A DNA stretch of 64,000 bases, taken from assembly GCA_945890645.1 (NCBI GenBank), contig CAMDCV010000012.1:1-64000 (forward strand), read 5' to 3'. Source of the DNA: Akkermansia muciniphila. Lineage in GTDB: Bacteria; Verrucomicrobiota; Verrucomicrobiia; Verrucomicrobiales; Akkermansiaceae. The notes beneath the pieces were generated by a model. The model ran no database searches. It had not been told where the DNA came from and was given only the letters and a program-made list of their open reading frames with translations. Of this stretch, positions 26,778-34,616 are shown in pieces (position 1 is the first letter of the stretch; each line of letters starts with the position of its first letter). A program made the position numbers and the translations under genes.

Positions 26778-28592
26778 CTACTTTCGTTCCCTTTTCCAAT
26801 AATACAGCTTAGGTGCATTATCAAATTGAGAGGTATCCAGTTCCGTCTTACGCTCTAGCTCAGCAAGTTCTACAAGATCCAAATCGCGGAACAGATTGAC
26901 TATGCCGTCGCCCATTGCGTCTTTGGGGCATTTGAATACGATCGAAATGGCGGACGTAGATCTCAATTCACCATCAAAATGATCTGGATCAGCCCAGTTT
27001 CTAGTATGAAATGCACTCCAATCTACATCTAACCAATTGCCATCCTTAATGCTGCGGATATAGTGTGGCAAATTGCGAAACCTATCGCCCCAAAAATCTC
27101 TAATGCCTTCAAATAACGCAGTTCTAGACAGATGGTCATATTTCACACCACGATTATTAATACTCGGGACAATATAGTCCTCCGTGCCGTCAAATGCTCC
27201 GTCACGGGCAAAAATGCTTTGGGATCCCTTTTCATCAAAAAACGAAATAGGGTCGGAGATAAGTCTGCCGTTATCGATGTATCGGGCATCTGGATAATCG
27301 AGCGTGCGCCTTCCAACTTTGCTGCTCTTAAGCAAGTCTTGTCGTATCAGCATGAAGTCCGTGGTGGTTGCCACTGTCCATTTCGCTGGGTCAATAGTGA
27401 GCAATTTATGGTGTACGAGCAGGTTGGGAAGAGTTTTGGGCATTGCTGGCGAGGACGAAAGACTAGTAAAATACTCTTTTCTGCTACATTTACCATAATC
27501 GCCAGTAGGAATACTGACAATAAGATAGACATTCTTCAATTCCGGCGAGGAAATAAGCGTCCATAGAAAATCCTTCGATGTATTAATATCTGAATCTACG
27601 GTTACATGCACTTCAGAGTATCCCTTGGTTACAAGTTGTTTCGTATCCGAAGAAGGTGTGGTGACAGGAGCAGGCATTGAGACAGAGTCTCCTGCCTCCT
27701 GATTGTCAGATTCTGCGATTTCAGATTGTTTGTCTTCGGAGCTTCTTTCCGAATCGGTAATAATGTCGCTGAGCCTCTTCACCTCAGCATTGACGCGCTC
27801 CTGTTTTTGAGCAAGCCCCTTGATCAACTCATCAAGCTCTTTCTTTTTTTCCAACCGCACCTCGTCGGAGAGCTCGGGATTGTCTATTGCCCGAGCCAAT
27901 GCCTGGCGGCGGGGAGCACTATCGCGCACTTCATCGTGAAATAGCTTGGCCACCATGTGAACATCATCCCAAGTCGGGGGGGCGGAAGTGCCTTCACTTG
28001 ATGGCACTGACGATGTTTGAGGAAGAATTTCTCGCATCCAATTGTAAGCCTGTTTATTTTTGTAACGCTCGTAGCTCCAGTCCGAAAGCCAATACGTATG
28101 TCCGTCAATTTTTGCGTAAGCAGCCACACTCGCAGTCCCTTGAGGCATTTGTTTGATGGCTTGGGCCGTGTTACTTGGTTCCGATATGACATCATAGCCA
28201 TTCGGAAAGGATTTTTCTACGGGAACTAGCAGCGGAGTCAGTTGCCAGGACTCAAAAGTTGACGCTGTCTTGGTATCGGTCTTTGGCAAAGAAGCGCTGT
28301 TTGGGCTGATCCAGTTGTGGCTTTGACCAGTTTTATATCGTTCATAGCTCCAATCTGAGATAAAGTAGCGTTTGCCATTCACGTCAGCGTATCCGGCGAT
28401 AGTTGCTGAGCCACTCGCCATCGTCTTGATCAGAGACGCTGTTTCTGAGGGTGTCGAAATAATTTCATAACCTTCTGGAAATTCCTTGGTTTCGGGCTTG
28501 GCGTAAACTTTAAGAGTAATATCGGCAAAAGCCGATATGGTGCTTGCGAGAATTAAGCAAATGATGAAATGAAATATTTTATATTTTATCAT
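26778..28592 (-). CDS. Secreted protein with two tandem repeats and a coiled coil; unknown function
   Basis: Starting at ATG 28592 (604 residues), a signal peptide (FHFIICLILASTISAFA) precedes two related modules of about 58 residues at about 38-95 and 129-186, each with FPxGYxxIS.PS.TA..IK.M and ending in SDWSYERYK...NW. A charged coiled coil spans about 225-285 and a Ser/Pro/acidic linker follows to about 315. The C-terminal 290 residues have no recognised fold. Codon use is more AT-rich than in neighbours, suggesting acquisition. A leaderless-type promoter supports this start over the track's 28652. Confidence 0.7.
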   Translation of the reverse strand: MIKYKIFHFIICLILASTISAFADITLKVYAKPETKEFPEGYEIISTPSETASLIKTMASGSATIAGYADVNGKRYFISDWSYERYKTGQSHNWISPNSASLPKTDTKTASTFESWQLTPLLVPVEKSFPNGYDVISEPSNTAQAIKQMPQGTASVAAYAKIDGHTYWLSDWSYERYKNKQAYNWMREILPQTSSVPSSEGTSAPPTWDDVHMVAKLFHDEVRDSAPRRQALARAIDNPELSDEVRLEKKKELDELIKGLAQKQERVNAEVKRLSDIITDSERSSEDKQSEIAESDNQEAGDSVSMPAPVTTPSSDTKQLVTKGYSEVHVTVDSDINTSKDFLWTLISSPELKNVYLIVSIPTGDYGKCSRKEYFTSLSSSPAMPKTLPNLLVHHKLLTIDPAKWTVATTTDFMLIRQDLLKSSKVGRRTLDYPDARYIDNGRLISDPISFFDEKGSQSIFARDGAFDGTEDYIVPSINNRGVKYDHLSRTALFEGIRDFWGDRFRNLPHYIRSIKDGNWLDVDWSAFHTRNWADPDHFDGELRSTSAISIVFKCPKDAMGDGIVNLFRDLDLVELAELERKTELDTSQFDNAPKLYYWKRERK

Positions 28593-28599
28593 ATATATG

Positions 28600-28628
28600 C
28601 ACATACCTAAACGACCGATTAGCGTCAA
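28600..28628 (-). promoter_or_regulatory. Promoter of the tandem-repeat protein gene, leaderless geometry
   Basis: TTGACG, a 17-bp spacer, TATGTG, then seven bases (CATATAT) to the ATG at 28592. Confidence 0.55.
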
Positions 28629-28670
28629 CCAAAAAAAGCAGGTTTTTTCCAATCGAGCTCGTGCATTCCC

Positions 28671-28695
28671 TTAATTGAGCGTCCCCCTCAATTGA
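28671..28695. promoter_or_regulatory. Inverted repeat between divergent genes
   Basis: TTAATTGAG-N7-CTCAATTGA, 9-bp arms with one mismatch. It ends just before the candidate -35 box of the exporter gene, so it could be an operator. Confidence 0.4.
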
Positions 28696-28696
28696 T

Positions 28697-28725
28697 TTGT
28701 CATCTTCCCTGGCATACGCTAGCAA
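28697..28725 (+). promoter_or_regulatory. Candidate promoter of the ThrE-like exporter gene
   Basis: TTGTCA, a 17-bp spacer, TAGCAA, 11 bp before the ATG at 28737; predicted leader of about 4 nt. Confidence 0.45.
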
Positions 28726-28736
28726 CGCTTCTGGCA

Positions 28737-29963
28737 ATGGAAAAATCCGAGTATCAAAAACGCATGCATTTTGTGATCGAGCTCGGTCGTGCTTTGCACC
28801 AATGCGGGGCGTCTAGTCATCGCATCGAAATGCACTTGGGCAATGTCTCGCGCATGCTCGACATGCAGGGGCAGTTTCTTTTTAGTCCGACAGGATTCAC
28901 TTGCGTGTTTTGGATTGATGACCGCTACGACCAGCACATCCATATAGAGCGCGTCACGCCCAGTGACATCAATCTCGGACGACTGTGGATGATCGACACG
29001 ATGGTGGAAAACATGGCCCGTGGCAAAGTCGAGCTCGATGAAGCGATCCCCGAACTGAACCGCTTGGCAAACTCCGCGCCACTCTATCCGCTCTGGGTGC
29101 AGGGACTTTGTTGGGCTATCACGGGTTCTGCTTTTGCGGCGTTAGTGGCGGGACTTTGGCACGATGTCATGGTAGCGGCACTCTTGAGCGTGACTACATT
29201 TTTGCTGTTTGTCTGGAGCCAACGCACGCAACGTCTCGGCTCGTTATTGACAGTGCTCGCGCCCTATTTATCCGGCATCATCGCGCAGTGCCTGTTCGCT
29301 TTCGGTTGGCCCATCAATGTGCCGTTTGTGATTCTGTCGTCGATCCTGGTCTTCGTGCCGGGGCTTTCTTTGACCGTGGCGATGAGTGAAATTTCCGTGC
29401 GCCATCTGATCTCCGGCAGCTCGCGGTTAGTAGAAGCCGTGATGAATTTACTACTGCTGTTGTTCGGTGCCATCATGGGGATTTCCACCGCTACCTTGCT
29501 CTGGCAGCCCGTTGCTGAACGAACCTCATCACTGGCGATGGCGGACGGAAAAACATGGCCTGCCGTTTTACTTTTAGCCCTATCGCTATCCATCGTTTTT
29601 AACATACCATGGCGCAAGGCGATTTGGGGCGTCATCGCTTGTGCGATTTCGTTTGCCGCCGCTCAGAGTGGCGGGAAAGCGTTTGGCATGACCGCGGGGA
29701 TGTTTCTCGGCGCTCTGGCTGTGGGTCTTTATAGCAATTGCTTCGCGCGATTCGCCAAGGCACCGTCATCGGTTTTGTCCACACAAGGTATCATTCTGTT
29801 AGTGCCCGGCAGCACCACCTACATGATTCTCAATCAATGGATCGTCGGCACGCAAATTCTACCAACTGCCAACATGGGGAGCCAGGCGCTAATGCTTTTC
29901 GTCGCTCTCGTCGCCGGACTGCTCTTCGCCAACGCCCTTTTGCCGCCCGGAAAGAGTTTGTAA
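28737..29963 (+). CDS. Threonine/serine exporter, ThrE family
   Basis: The 408-residue protein (start at ATG 28737, not the track's TTG at 28692) has the two-part ThrE layout. The soluble N-terminal domain contains ELGRALHQCGASSHRIE and FLFSPTGFTCVF, the region with protease-like features in this family. About ten membrane segments follow from residue 125 on, including the second-domain pattern QGIILLVPGSTTYMIL. Characterised relatives export threonine and serine. It stands alone between an inverted repeat and yqeY. Confidence 0.87.
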   Translation: MEKSEYQKRMHFVIELGRALHQCGASSHRIEMHLGNVSRMLDMQGQFLFSPTGFTCVFWIDDRYDQHIHIERVTPSDINLGRLWMIDTMVENMARGKVELDEAIPELNRLANSAPLYPLWVQGLCWAITGSAFAALVAGLWHDVMVAALLSVTTFLLFVWSQRTQRLGSLLTVLAPYLSGIIAQCLFAFGWPINVPFVILSSILVFVPGLSLTVAMSEISVRHLISGSSRLVEAVMNLLLLLFGAIMGISTATLLWQPVAERTSSLAMADGKTWPAVLLLALSLSIVFNIPWRKAIWGVIACAISFAAAQSGGKAFGMTAGMFLGALAVGLYSNCFARFAKAPSSVLSTQGIILLVPGSTTYMILNQWIVGTQILPTANMGSQALMLFVALVAGLLFANALLPPGKSL

Positions 29964-29991
29964 AAACTGGCAGATACCAAAAAAATCGAGC

Positions 29992-30020
29992 TTGTTCGCT
30001 TGGGGATTGTCGGGCATGTT
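29992..30020 (+). promoter_or_regulatory. yqeY promoter, leaderless geometry
   Basis: TTGTTC, a 17-bp spacer, CATGTT, then six bases (CGGGAC) to the ATG at 30027. Confidence 0.5.
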
Positions 30021-30026
30021 CGGGAC

Positions 30027-30482
30027 ATGAGCACATTTGTGGAAGACCTATCGGAAGATATTAAAAACGCGATGCGCGCTAAGGACAGCGTGGCACTGAA
30101 CACACTGCGCGCACTCAAGAGTGCCCTGACGAATGCCGCCATCGAAAAAGGTGGCCTCGGCACTTCATTGGACAATACCGAGTGCCTCGCGATCGTGCGC
30201 AAGCAAATCAAGCAACGCCAGGATTCGATCGAGCAATTTGAAAAAGCGGGTCGCGCCGAGTTGGCCGATAATGAAAAAAACGAGATGGCGATTTTAAACA
30301 AATTTCTCCCTGCGGCGCTGAGCGAGAGCGAAGTTGCTGAGATGTTAGAGAAAGCCATTTCTGAAACGGGTGCTTCGTCGAAAGCGGACATGGGCAAGGT
30401 GATGAAAGTTTTGCAAGAACTCGTCGATGGACGTGCCGATGGTCGCACTCTGTCGCAAGCCGTGATGAAACGTTTGAGCTAA
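30027..30482 (+). CDS. yqeY: GatB/YqeY domain protein
   Basis: The 151-residue product matches YqeY: [30 protein letters not shown] N-terminal helix bundle (here [19 protein letters not shown]), [25 protein letters not shown], and a C-terminal three-helix domain with [10 protein letters not shown] homologous to the tail of GatB and Glu-tRNA(Gln) amidotransferase. It presumably binds tRNA; its precise role is not settled. xth follows after 4 nt, so they form an operon with moxR. Confidence 0.93.
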   Translation: MSTFVEDLSEDIKNAMRAKDSVALNTLRALKSALTNAAIEKGGLGTSLDNTECLAIVRKQIKQRQDSIEQFEKAGRAELADNEKNEMAILNKFLPAALSESEVAEMLEKAISETGASSKADMGKVMKVLQELVDGRADGRTLSQAVMKRLS

Positions 30483-30486
30483 GGTC

Positions 30487-31251
30487 ATGTTGTTAATTTC
30501 CTGGAACGTGAATGGCATACGCGCGGCGCTCACCAAGGGCATGGCGGACTTTGTCAGCAGGGAAAATCCGGACGTGCTGTGCTTACAAGAAACGAAAGCG
30601 CGCGAGGAACAAGTCGAACTGCCGTTAGAATTTGCAGGCTACAAGCGCTACTGGAATTCCGCGCAAAAACCGGGCTATTCGGGCACGGCGATTTTTTCAA
30701 AAACCGCTCCGCTTTCCATCGAATACGGCATTCGTCATGAATACCACAACAAGGAAGGCCGCGTGATCACGGCGGAGTATGCTGATTTTTCGTTAGTCAC
30801 GGTCTACACGCCGAATTCGCAAGACGAGCTACGACGACTCGACTACCGCATGCAGTGGGATGCCGATTTTCTTGCCTATCTCAAACTACTGGAAGCGGAA
30901 AAAAACAAGCCGGTGATTTTTTGTGGCGACCTGAATGTTTCCCATCAAGAAATCGATCTGGCGCGCCCTCGTGAAAACCGTCGCAATGCCGGATTTTCGG
31001 ATGAGGAGCGTCAGGGATTTTCAAACATGATCGATGCCGGATTCACCGATACTTTCCGCCATCTCTATCCAGACAAGCGCGATGCGTATTCGTGGTGGTC
31101 GTATCGTGGCGGAGCTCGCGAGCGCAATGTTGGTTGGCGCCTAGATTATTTCCTCACCTCTCAATCGCTCACCGATCGCATCGCAGCAGCCGATATTCTT
31201 CCACACGTTCACGGCTCCGACCACTGCCCCGTGAGCCTAAGACTTTCTTAA
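30487..31251 (+). CDS. xth: Exodeoxyribonuclease III / AP endonuclease
   Basis: Base-excision repair nuclease of the EEP fold, 254 residues. Conserved elements are [15 protein letters not shown], the metal glutamate in [24 protein letters not shown], the [11 protein letters not shown] substrate loop and the catalytic [10 protein letters not shown] at the C-terminus. It cuts 5' to abasic sites and has 3'-5' exonuclease activity in characterised relatives. It lies 4 nt after yqeY and 6 nt before moxR. Confidence 0.95.
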   Translation: MLLISWNVNGIRAALTKGMADFVSRENPDVLCLQETKAREEQVELPLEFAGYKRYWNSAQKPGYSGTAIFSKTAPLSIEYGIRHEYHNKEGRVITAEYADFSLVTVYTPNSQDELRRLDYRMQWDADFLAYLKLLEAEKNKPVIFCGDLNVSHQEIDLARPRENRRNAGFSDEERQGFSNMIDAGFTDTFRHLYPDKRDAYSWWSYRGGARERNVGWRLDYFLTSQSLTDRIAAADILPHVHGSDHCPVSLRLS

Positions 31252-31257
31252 CACATC

Positions 31258-32163
31258 ATGTCCCTCGAAGCCCTCCGCTCCCGCCTGCATCAAACCGTTC
31301 TCGGTTCCGAGGACGCCGCTGAACTATTACTCATTGCTCTGCTCGCGCGTGGTCACGTTCTCATCGAAGGCGCACCGGGGATTGGCAAAACATCTCTGGC
31401 TTCGACACTCGCAAAATCGATTGGTGGCGACTTTAAGCGCATTCAGTTCACGCCCGATTTGCTGCCTGCTGACCTGCTTGGCTATTCGCTCTATCGCATC
31501 AATCAAGGCGACTTTCAGTTCATCCCCGGGCCGGTTTTTGCGCACTGCGTGCTGGCCGATGAAATCAATCGTACCTCTCCGCGCGTGCAATCTGCACTAC
31601 TCGAATGCATGAGCGAACAACAAGTCACGCTCGATGGCGTTACGCACACACTGCCTTCACCATTTTTAGTGATTGCGACACAGAATGATGTGCATGCCAC
31701 CGGCACCTTCCCGCTGCCCGAGCCTCAGCTCGATCGCTTTCTTTTATCAATCCGCATGGAGCTGCCGGGCAATGATATTCAAACATCCATTCTCCTCTCT
31801 CATGCCCAAGGCAAAATGAACGGGCATGATCTCGATGAACTTCTCTCCCGTGAACGCATCCTACTTCTGCAACAAGAAGTGGATGGTATCTTTCTGCACC
31901 CGTCTGTCGCCGCCTACATCACCGCGCTTGGCGACTCTCTTCGCAGGCTCGCGGGAGCAGAGCAAAGCGTTTCCGTAAGAGCGCTGCTCAATCTCATGCA
32001 GGCCGCGCGTGCGAAGGCATTTCTCGATGATCAAAAAGAAGTTCACCCCGATCACGTGCAAGCTCTATTTCCTGCAGTGATGCGTCACAGGCTCCAGCCT
32101 GAAGACGGCAGTGAGGTGCGCGTGCTGATCGATGCCGCACTGGAACAGACGGCAGTGCCCTAA
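31258..32163 (+). CDS. MoxR-family AAA+ ATPase
   Basis: The 301-residue protein has the MoxR pattern: Walker A EGAPGIGKTSLA, the FKRIQFTPDLLPADLLGYSLY region, Walker B VLADEINRTSPRVQSALLECM, sensor ATQND, and ETGTFPLPEPQLDRFLL-like sequence (here ATGTFPLPEPQLDRFLLSI). These ATPases act as chaperones, usually with VWA-domain partners and DUF58 proteins encoded next to them. Here there is no DUF58 or VWA gene; a REP-like hairpin begins 1 nt after the stop. The usual partners are missing or elsewhere. Confidence 0.9.
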   Translation: MSLEALRSRLHQTVLGSEDAAELLLIALLARGHVLIEGAPGIGKTSLASTLAKSIGGDFKRIQFTPDLLPADLLGYSLYRINQGDFQFIPGPVFAHCVLADEINRTSPRVQSALLECMSEQQVTLDGVTHTLPSPFLVIATQNDVHATGTFPLPEPQLDRFLLSIRMELPGNDIQTSILLSHAQGKMNGHDLDELLSRERILLLQQEVDGIFLHPSVAAYITALGDSLRRLAGAEQSVSVRALLNLMQAARAKAFLDDQKEVHPDHVQALFPAVMRHRLQPEDGSEVRVLIDAALEQTAVP

Positions 32164-32164
32164 A

Positions 32165-32187
32165 GTGGCGGAGGCGTACACGCCTCC
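32165..32187. repeat. REP-like element, left hairpin only
   Basis: GTGGCGGAGGCGTACACGCCTCC repeats the left arm and first hairpin of the 13811 element, with a changed loop (GTAC for TCTC). The right half is absent. It begins 1 nt after the moxR stop codon. Confidence 0.75.
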
Positions 32188-32281
32188 AAGCCCGCTTACA
32201 GAGGTCAAGAGTCAAAAATCATTGCCCTCAGTGGTCATCAGTGTTTCAGTGGTAAAAAATGCCGCTACTCACATGCGAGCC
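32188..32281. other. Intergenic space between moxR and the VanZ-like gene
   Basis: Contains a direct-repeat-like CAGTGGTCATCAGTG...TTTCAGTGGT stretch. No terminator seen. Confidence 0.3.
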
Positions 32282-33622
32282 CTAAGCCGCCGAGACGGGC
32301 GGCTCTGCCCGAGGCACTCCCTGCCTATCCCTGCGTTTCTTCCTGACGCGTTGCACTAGTATTACGATTCCCAACGCCAGGGCCAAACCGCTGTAATTCG
32401 CCAGTAAATCCCACCAATCACCGCGATCCCAAGTGTCGAAAAGAGCGTTGGGGATGATTTCGCCTAACAGCGCAACTACGCAGGGCAATGGCCATATCCG
32501 CCAAGAACCTGCTAATCCAAAGACAAACAATCCAATGCCAAAAAATGCCGTGAAATGCGTGAGGTTGTATTTGTTGAAATTCCACTTCGTATCCCACTGA
32601 CGCATGATATGTCCGAAGTGCGTGCCTTGCCGCGGTTCAGGAGACGTTGTGACTTCGACAGGCACCGGCACTTTTTTCACCTCTGCGACACTCGGCAAAG
32701 GTGGCGATTTTTTCACCGCATTCGGATCAGGGGGCACGATGGTGCGTAAGCGCGGAGTGGGTTTGTTAGAGGGCGGTGGAGATTGAACTACAACCTCAGC
32801 AATTTCCTTCGGTGCTGAAGGTATTGGCTCTGGATCGCTCACTGGCACCACCGTTGCTCCCATCGAAAACTGACCGATTAAGGGATGAAACAATGTCCGC
32901 CCTTGCGGGAATACAAAATGCCACGTTCCGAAAATAATGCCGCAGCCAATCAAAACGGCACGCACCCACACACCTCGACCGCGAATGTGAGGACGCATGA
33001 TACGACCTAAGACTATGGCCCAAAAGCCTAACAATACCAGCGTAGCAGGAATAAACCAAGCACGCTGCTTCACTGCCTCAACACGCATATTGCGCAAACG
33101 CAGCACGCCCTCCTCCCCAAAACCGTCAATCGACAATCGTGCTTTAGCGAGATGGGGAGGTAGCTCGACGACGCGCTGCACACGATGCCAATCACGTGTG
33201 CCTCTTGCATCGATAATGCCATGATCGAGGGGTGCACAGAATCGATTATGCGAATCAAACCCACCAATGACCACACGCGGCTGCAGCCAGTTAATCACGG
33301 GATGGGGCTTCGCATTTTCCCATGCCGCATCGACTGTCACCGCGAGAAAGCGTACATCTTCGATACGCTCTAAATTTTTGTACAACGAAAAAGTCGACTG
33401 ATTTTTCATTTTAGTCAGCACCATCCCATCGGTATTTGCCTGGGCATATGCGGGATTGATGGTTTCGCCACCGGTCCAGTGAGTGAGAGATTCACAGGCA
33501 TTTTCTGCCAATAAGTTGGGACCACTACGCACGAAGCGCGACTGCCACAACAAAATTGTTAGCAAACTCAGCCCGACAAGGACATTTCCATGCAGACGCC
33601 ACCATGCGAGAAACTGTTTCAC
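32282..33622 (-). CDS. VanZ-like membrane protein with extracytoplasmic insert
   Basis: The 446-residue protein has one N-terminal membrane segment (about 15-30), an extracytoplasmic beta-rich region to about 195, two hydrophobic segments, a proline-rich linker (about 265-325), and a C-terminal four-helix region matching the VanZ-like pattern: YNLTHFTAFFGIGLFVFG, ALLGEIIPNALFDTWDRGDWWDLLANYSGLALA. VanZ-like proteins are of uncertain role and occur in envelope contexts. Its start overlaps the stop of the thioredoxin-like gene by 4 nt, so the two are translationally coupled. Confidence 0.75.
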   Translation of the reverse strand: MKQFLAWWRLHGNVLVGLSLLTILLWQSRFVRSGPNLLAENACESLTHWTGGETINPAYAQANTDGMVLTKMKNQSTFSLYKNLERIEDVRFLAVTVDAAWENAKPHPVINWLQPRVVIGGFDSHNRFCAPLDHGIIDARGTRDWHRVQRVVELPPHLAKARLSIDGFGEEGVLRLRNMRVEAVKQRAWFIPATLVLLGFWAIVLGRIMRPHIRGRGVWVRAVLIGCGIIFGTWHFVFPQGRTLFHPLIGQFSMGATVVPVSDPEPIPSAPKEIAEVVVQSPPPSNKPTPRLRTIVPPDPNAVKKSPPLPSVAEVKKVPVPVEVTTSPEPRQGTHFGHIMRQWDTKWNFNKYNLTHFTAFFGIGLFVFGLAGSWRIWPLPCVVALLGEIIPNALFDTWDRGDWWDLLANYSGLALALGIVILVQRVRKKRRDRQGVPRAEPPVSAA

Positions 33623-34533
33623 TCAATACCGCGTTTCTTTTTCTCTGCCACGATCCATTCTTGGTCAACTCGCGACAGTGATGATTCTTTGGTGCGAAAA
33701 CGATTGCCATCTGGCTCTACCATGACCATTTCGCCTTTATGATAGGAAATGAGGCGAGCTACCAGTGCCTGCCCTTTGTTGCTCTCCCATCGACGATAGC
33801 CCTGCTTCTCTAACTTTTTCATCCATACTTGGTATTCTTCCGTTCCCACATTCACCGAGTGCTTCAATTGGCCCCAGAAAAATTCGCCCTGCCCTTTTTT
33901 AAAGCCGCGGTATTTTGCCAATACCTCCCCTTTCGGCGATAGCATAATGACTGTGGGTGAACCGAGAGCTTTATACTTTTTCTTCATCTGCTCCACGTAT
34001 TCTTGGGCACTGACTTCCTTATCGTATTTTTCGCCGCGCGCCATTAATGCACTTTGATCGACAATCAATCGCACCGTATGATCGCGTGCCCAGTCGCCAA
34101 ATTCCGCCTGCCCAAACAATTCCTCACTGAGCGTTTTGCAAATCGGACTGCGCACGCTGTCGGTGAACCAAATCAAAACGCACTTTCCTTCGCGAATCGC
34201 CGTGCGTTTGGCTTCAATTTCGCTTTTCATCCAAACTTCACGTTTCGGCCCCGCCAACAATTTCTGCAACTCGGGTATGTTTTTGTCCATCGCATCCGGA
34301 TCCGTCCAGATGATGTTGTCGGCAGTTGGATGATTTGCGAGGGCGACGCTGACTTGCGCGGCATCGACGCCCACCTCGCCCGCAGGACCGTCAACTTCCG
34401 GATTGGCACGCAATTGTTGGGGAATGCCGGTAGGACCAAATGGCTTCTCTTCTGTCTTCGAAGACTTTTCCATCACACCGCAAGAGCAGCACAGGCAACC
34501 CATCGCGAGCCATGAAAGTTGGATCAATCGCAT
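33619..34533 (-). CDS. Thioredoxin-fold lipoprotein, atypical active site
   Basis: From ATG 34533 (304 residues), a leader (LIQLSWLAMGCLCCSC) gives a probable lipoprotein. The central domain reads KCVLIWFTDSVRSPICKTLSEELFGQAEF, then LIVDQSA and GSPTVIMLSPKGEVLAKYRGF, a thioredoxin-like fold with the cis-proline region. The CXXC pair is replaced by SPIC (one cysteine), so simple disulfide exchange is unlikely. The C-terminal 70 residues (RRWESNKGQALVARLISYHKGEMV) resemble an SHD1-like small beta domain. It leads the VanZ-like gene in a two-gene operon. Confidence 0.75.
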   Translation of the reverse strand: MRLIQLSWLAMGCLCCSCGVMEKSSKTEEKPFGPTGIPQQLRANPEVDGPAGEVGVDAAQVSVALANHPTADNIIWTDPDAMDKNIPELQKLLAGPKREVWMKSEIEAKRTAIREGKCVLIWFTDSVRSPICKTLSEELFGQAEFGDWARDHTVRLIVDQSALMARGEKYDKEVSAQEYVEQMKKKYKALGSPTVIMLSPKGEVLAKYRGFKKGQGEFFWGQLKHSVNVGTEEYQVWMKKLEKQGYRRWESNKGQALVARLISYHKGEMVMVEPDGNRFRTKESSLSRVDQEWIVAEKKKRGIE

Positions 34534-34538
34534 GGCGC

Positions 34539-34566
34539 ACGCTAACACGGCACCGTCGGCCTGCAA
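34539..34566 (-). promoter_or_regulatory. Promoter of the thioredoxin-like/VanZ operon, leaderless geometry
   Basis: TTGCAG, a 16-bp spacer, TAGCGT, then five bases (GCGCC) to the ATG at 34533. Confidence 0.5.
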
Positions 34567-34578
34567 AACACAAATTTC

Positions 34579-34607
34579 TTGCATTCCCGCTGTGGTCGTT
34601 TTTACTT
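34579..34607 (+). promoter_or_regulatory. Promoter of the antiporter gene
   Basis: TTGCAT, a 17-bp spacer, TTACTT, nine bases before the ATG at 34617; predicted leader of 0-3 nt. It is divergent from the preceding promoter, with only 12 bp between the -35 boxes. Confidence 0.45.
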
Positions 34608-34616
34608 CCCGCGCCT

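Noticed and set aside
34440-34616. Upstream extension of the antiporter ORF
   Set aside because: It runs antisense through the thioredoxin-like gene; ATG 34617 is followed by a signal-like helix and preceded by a promoter.
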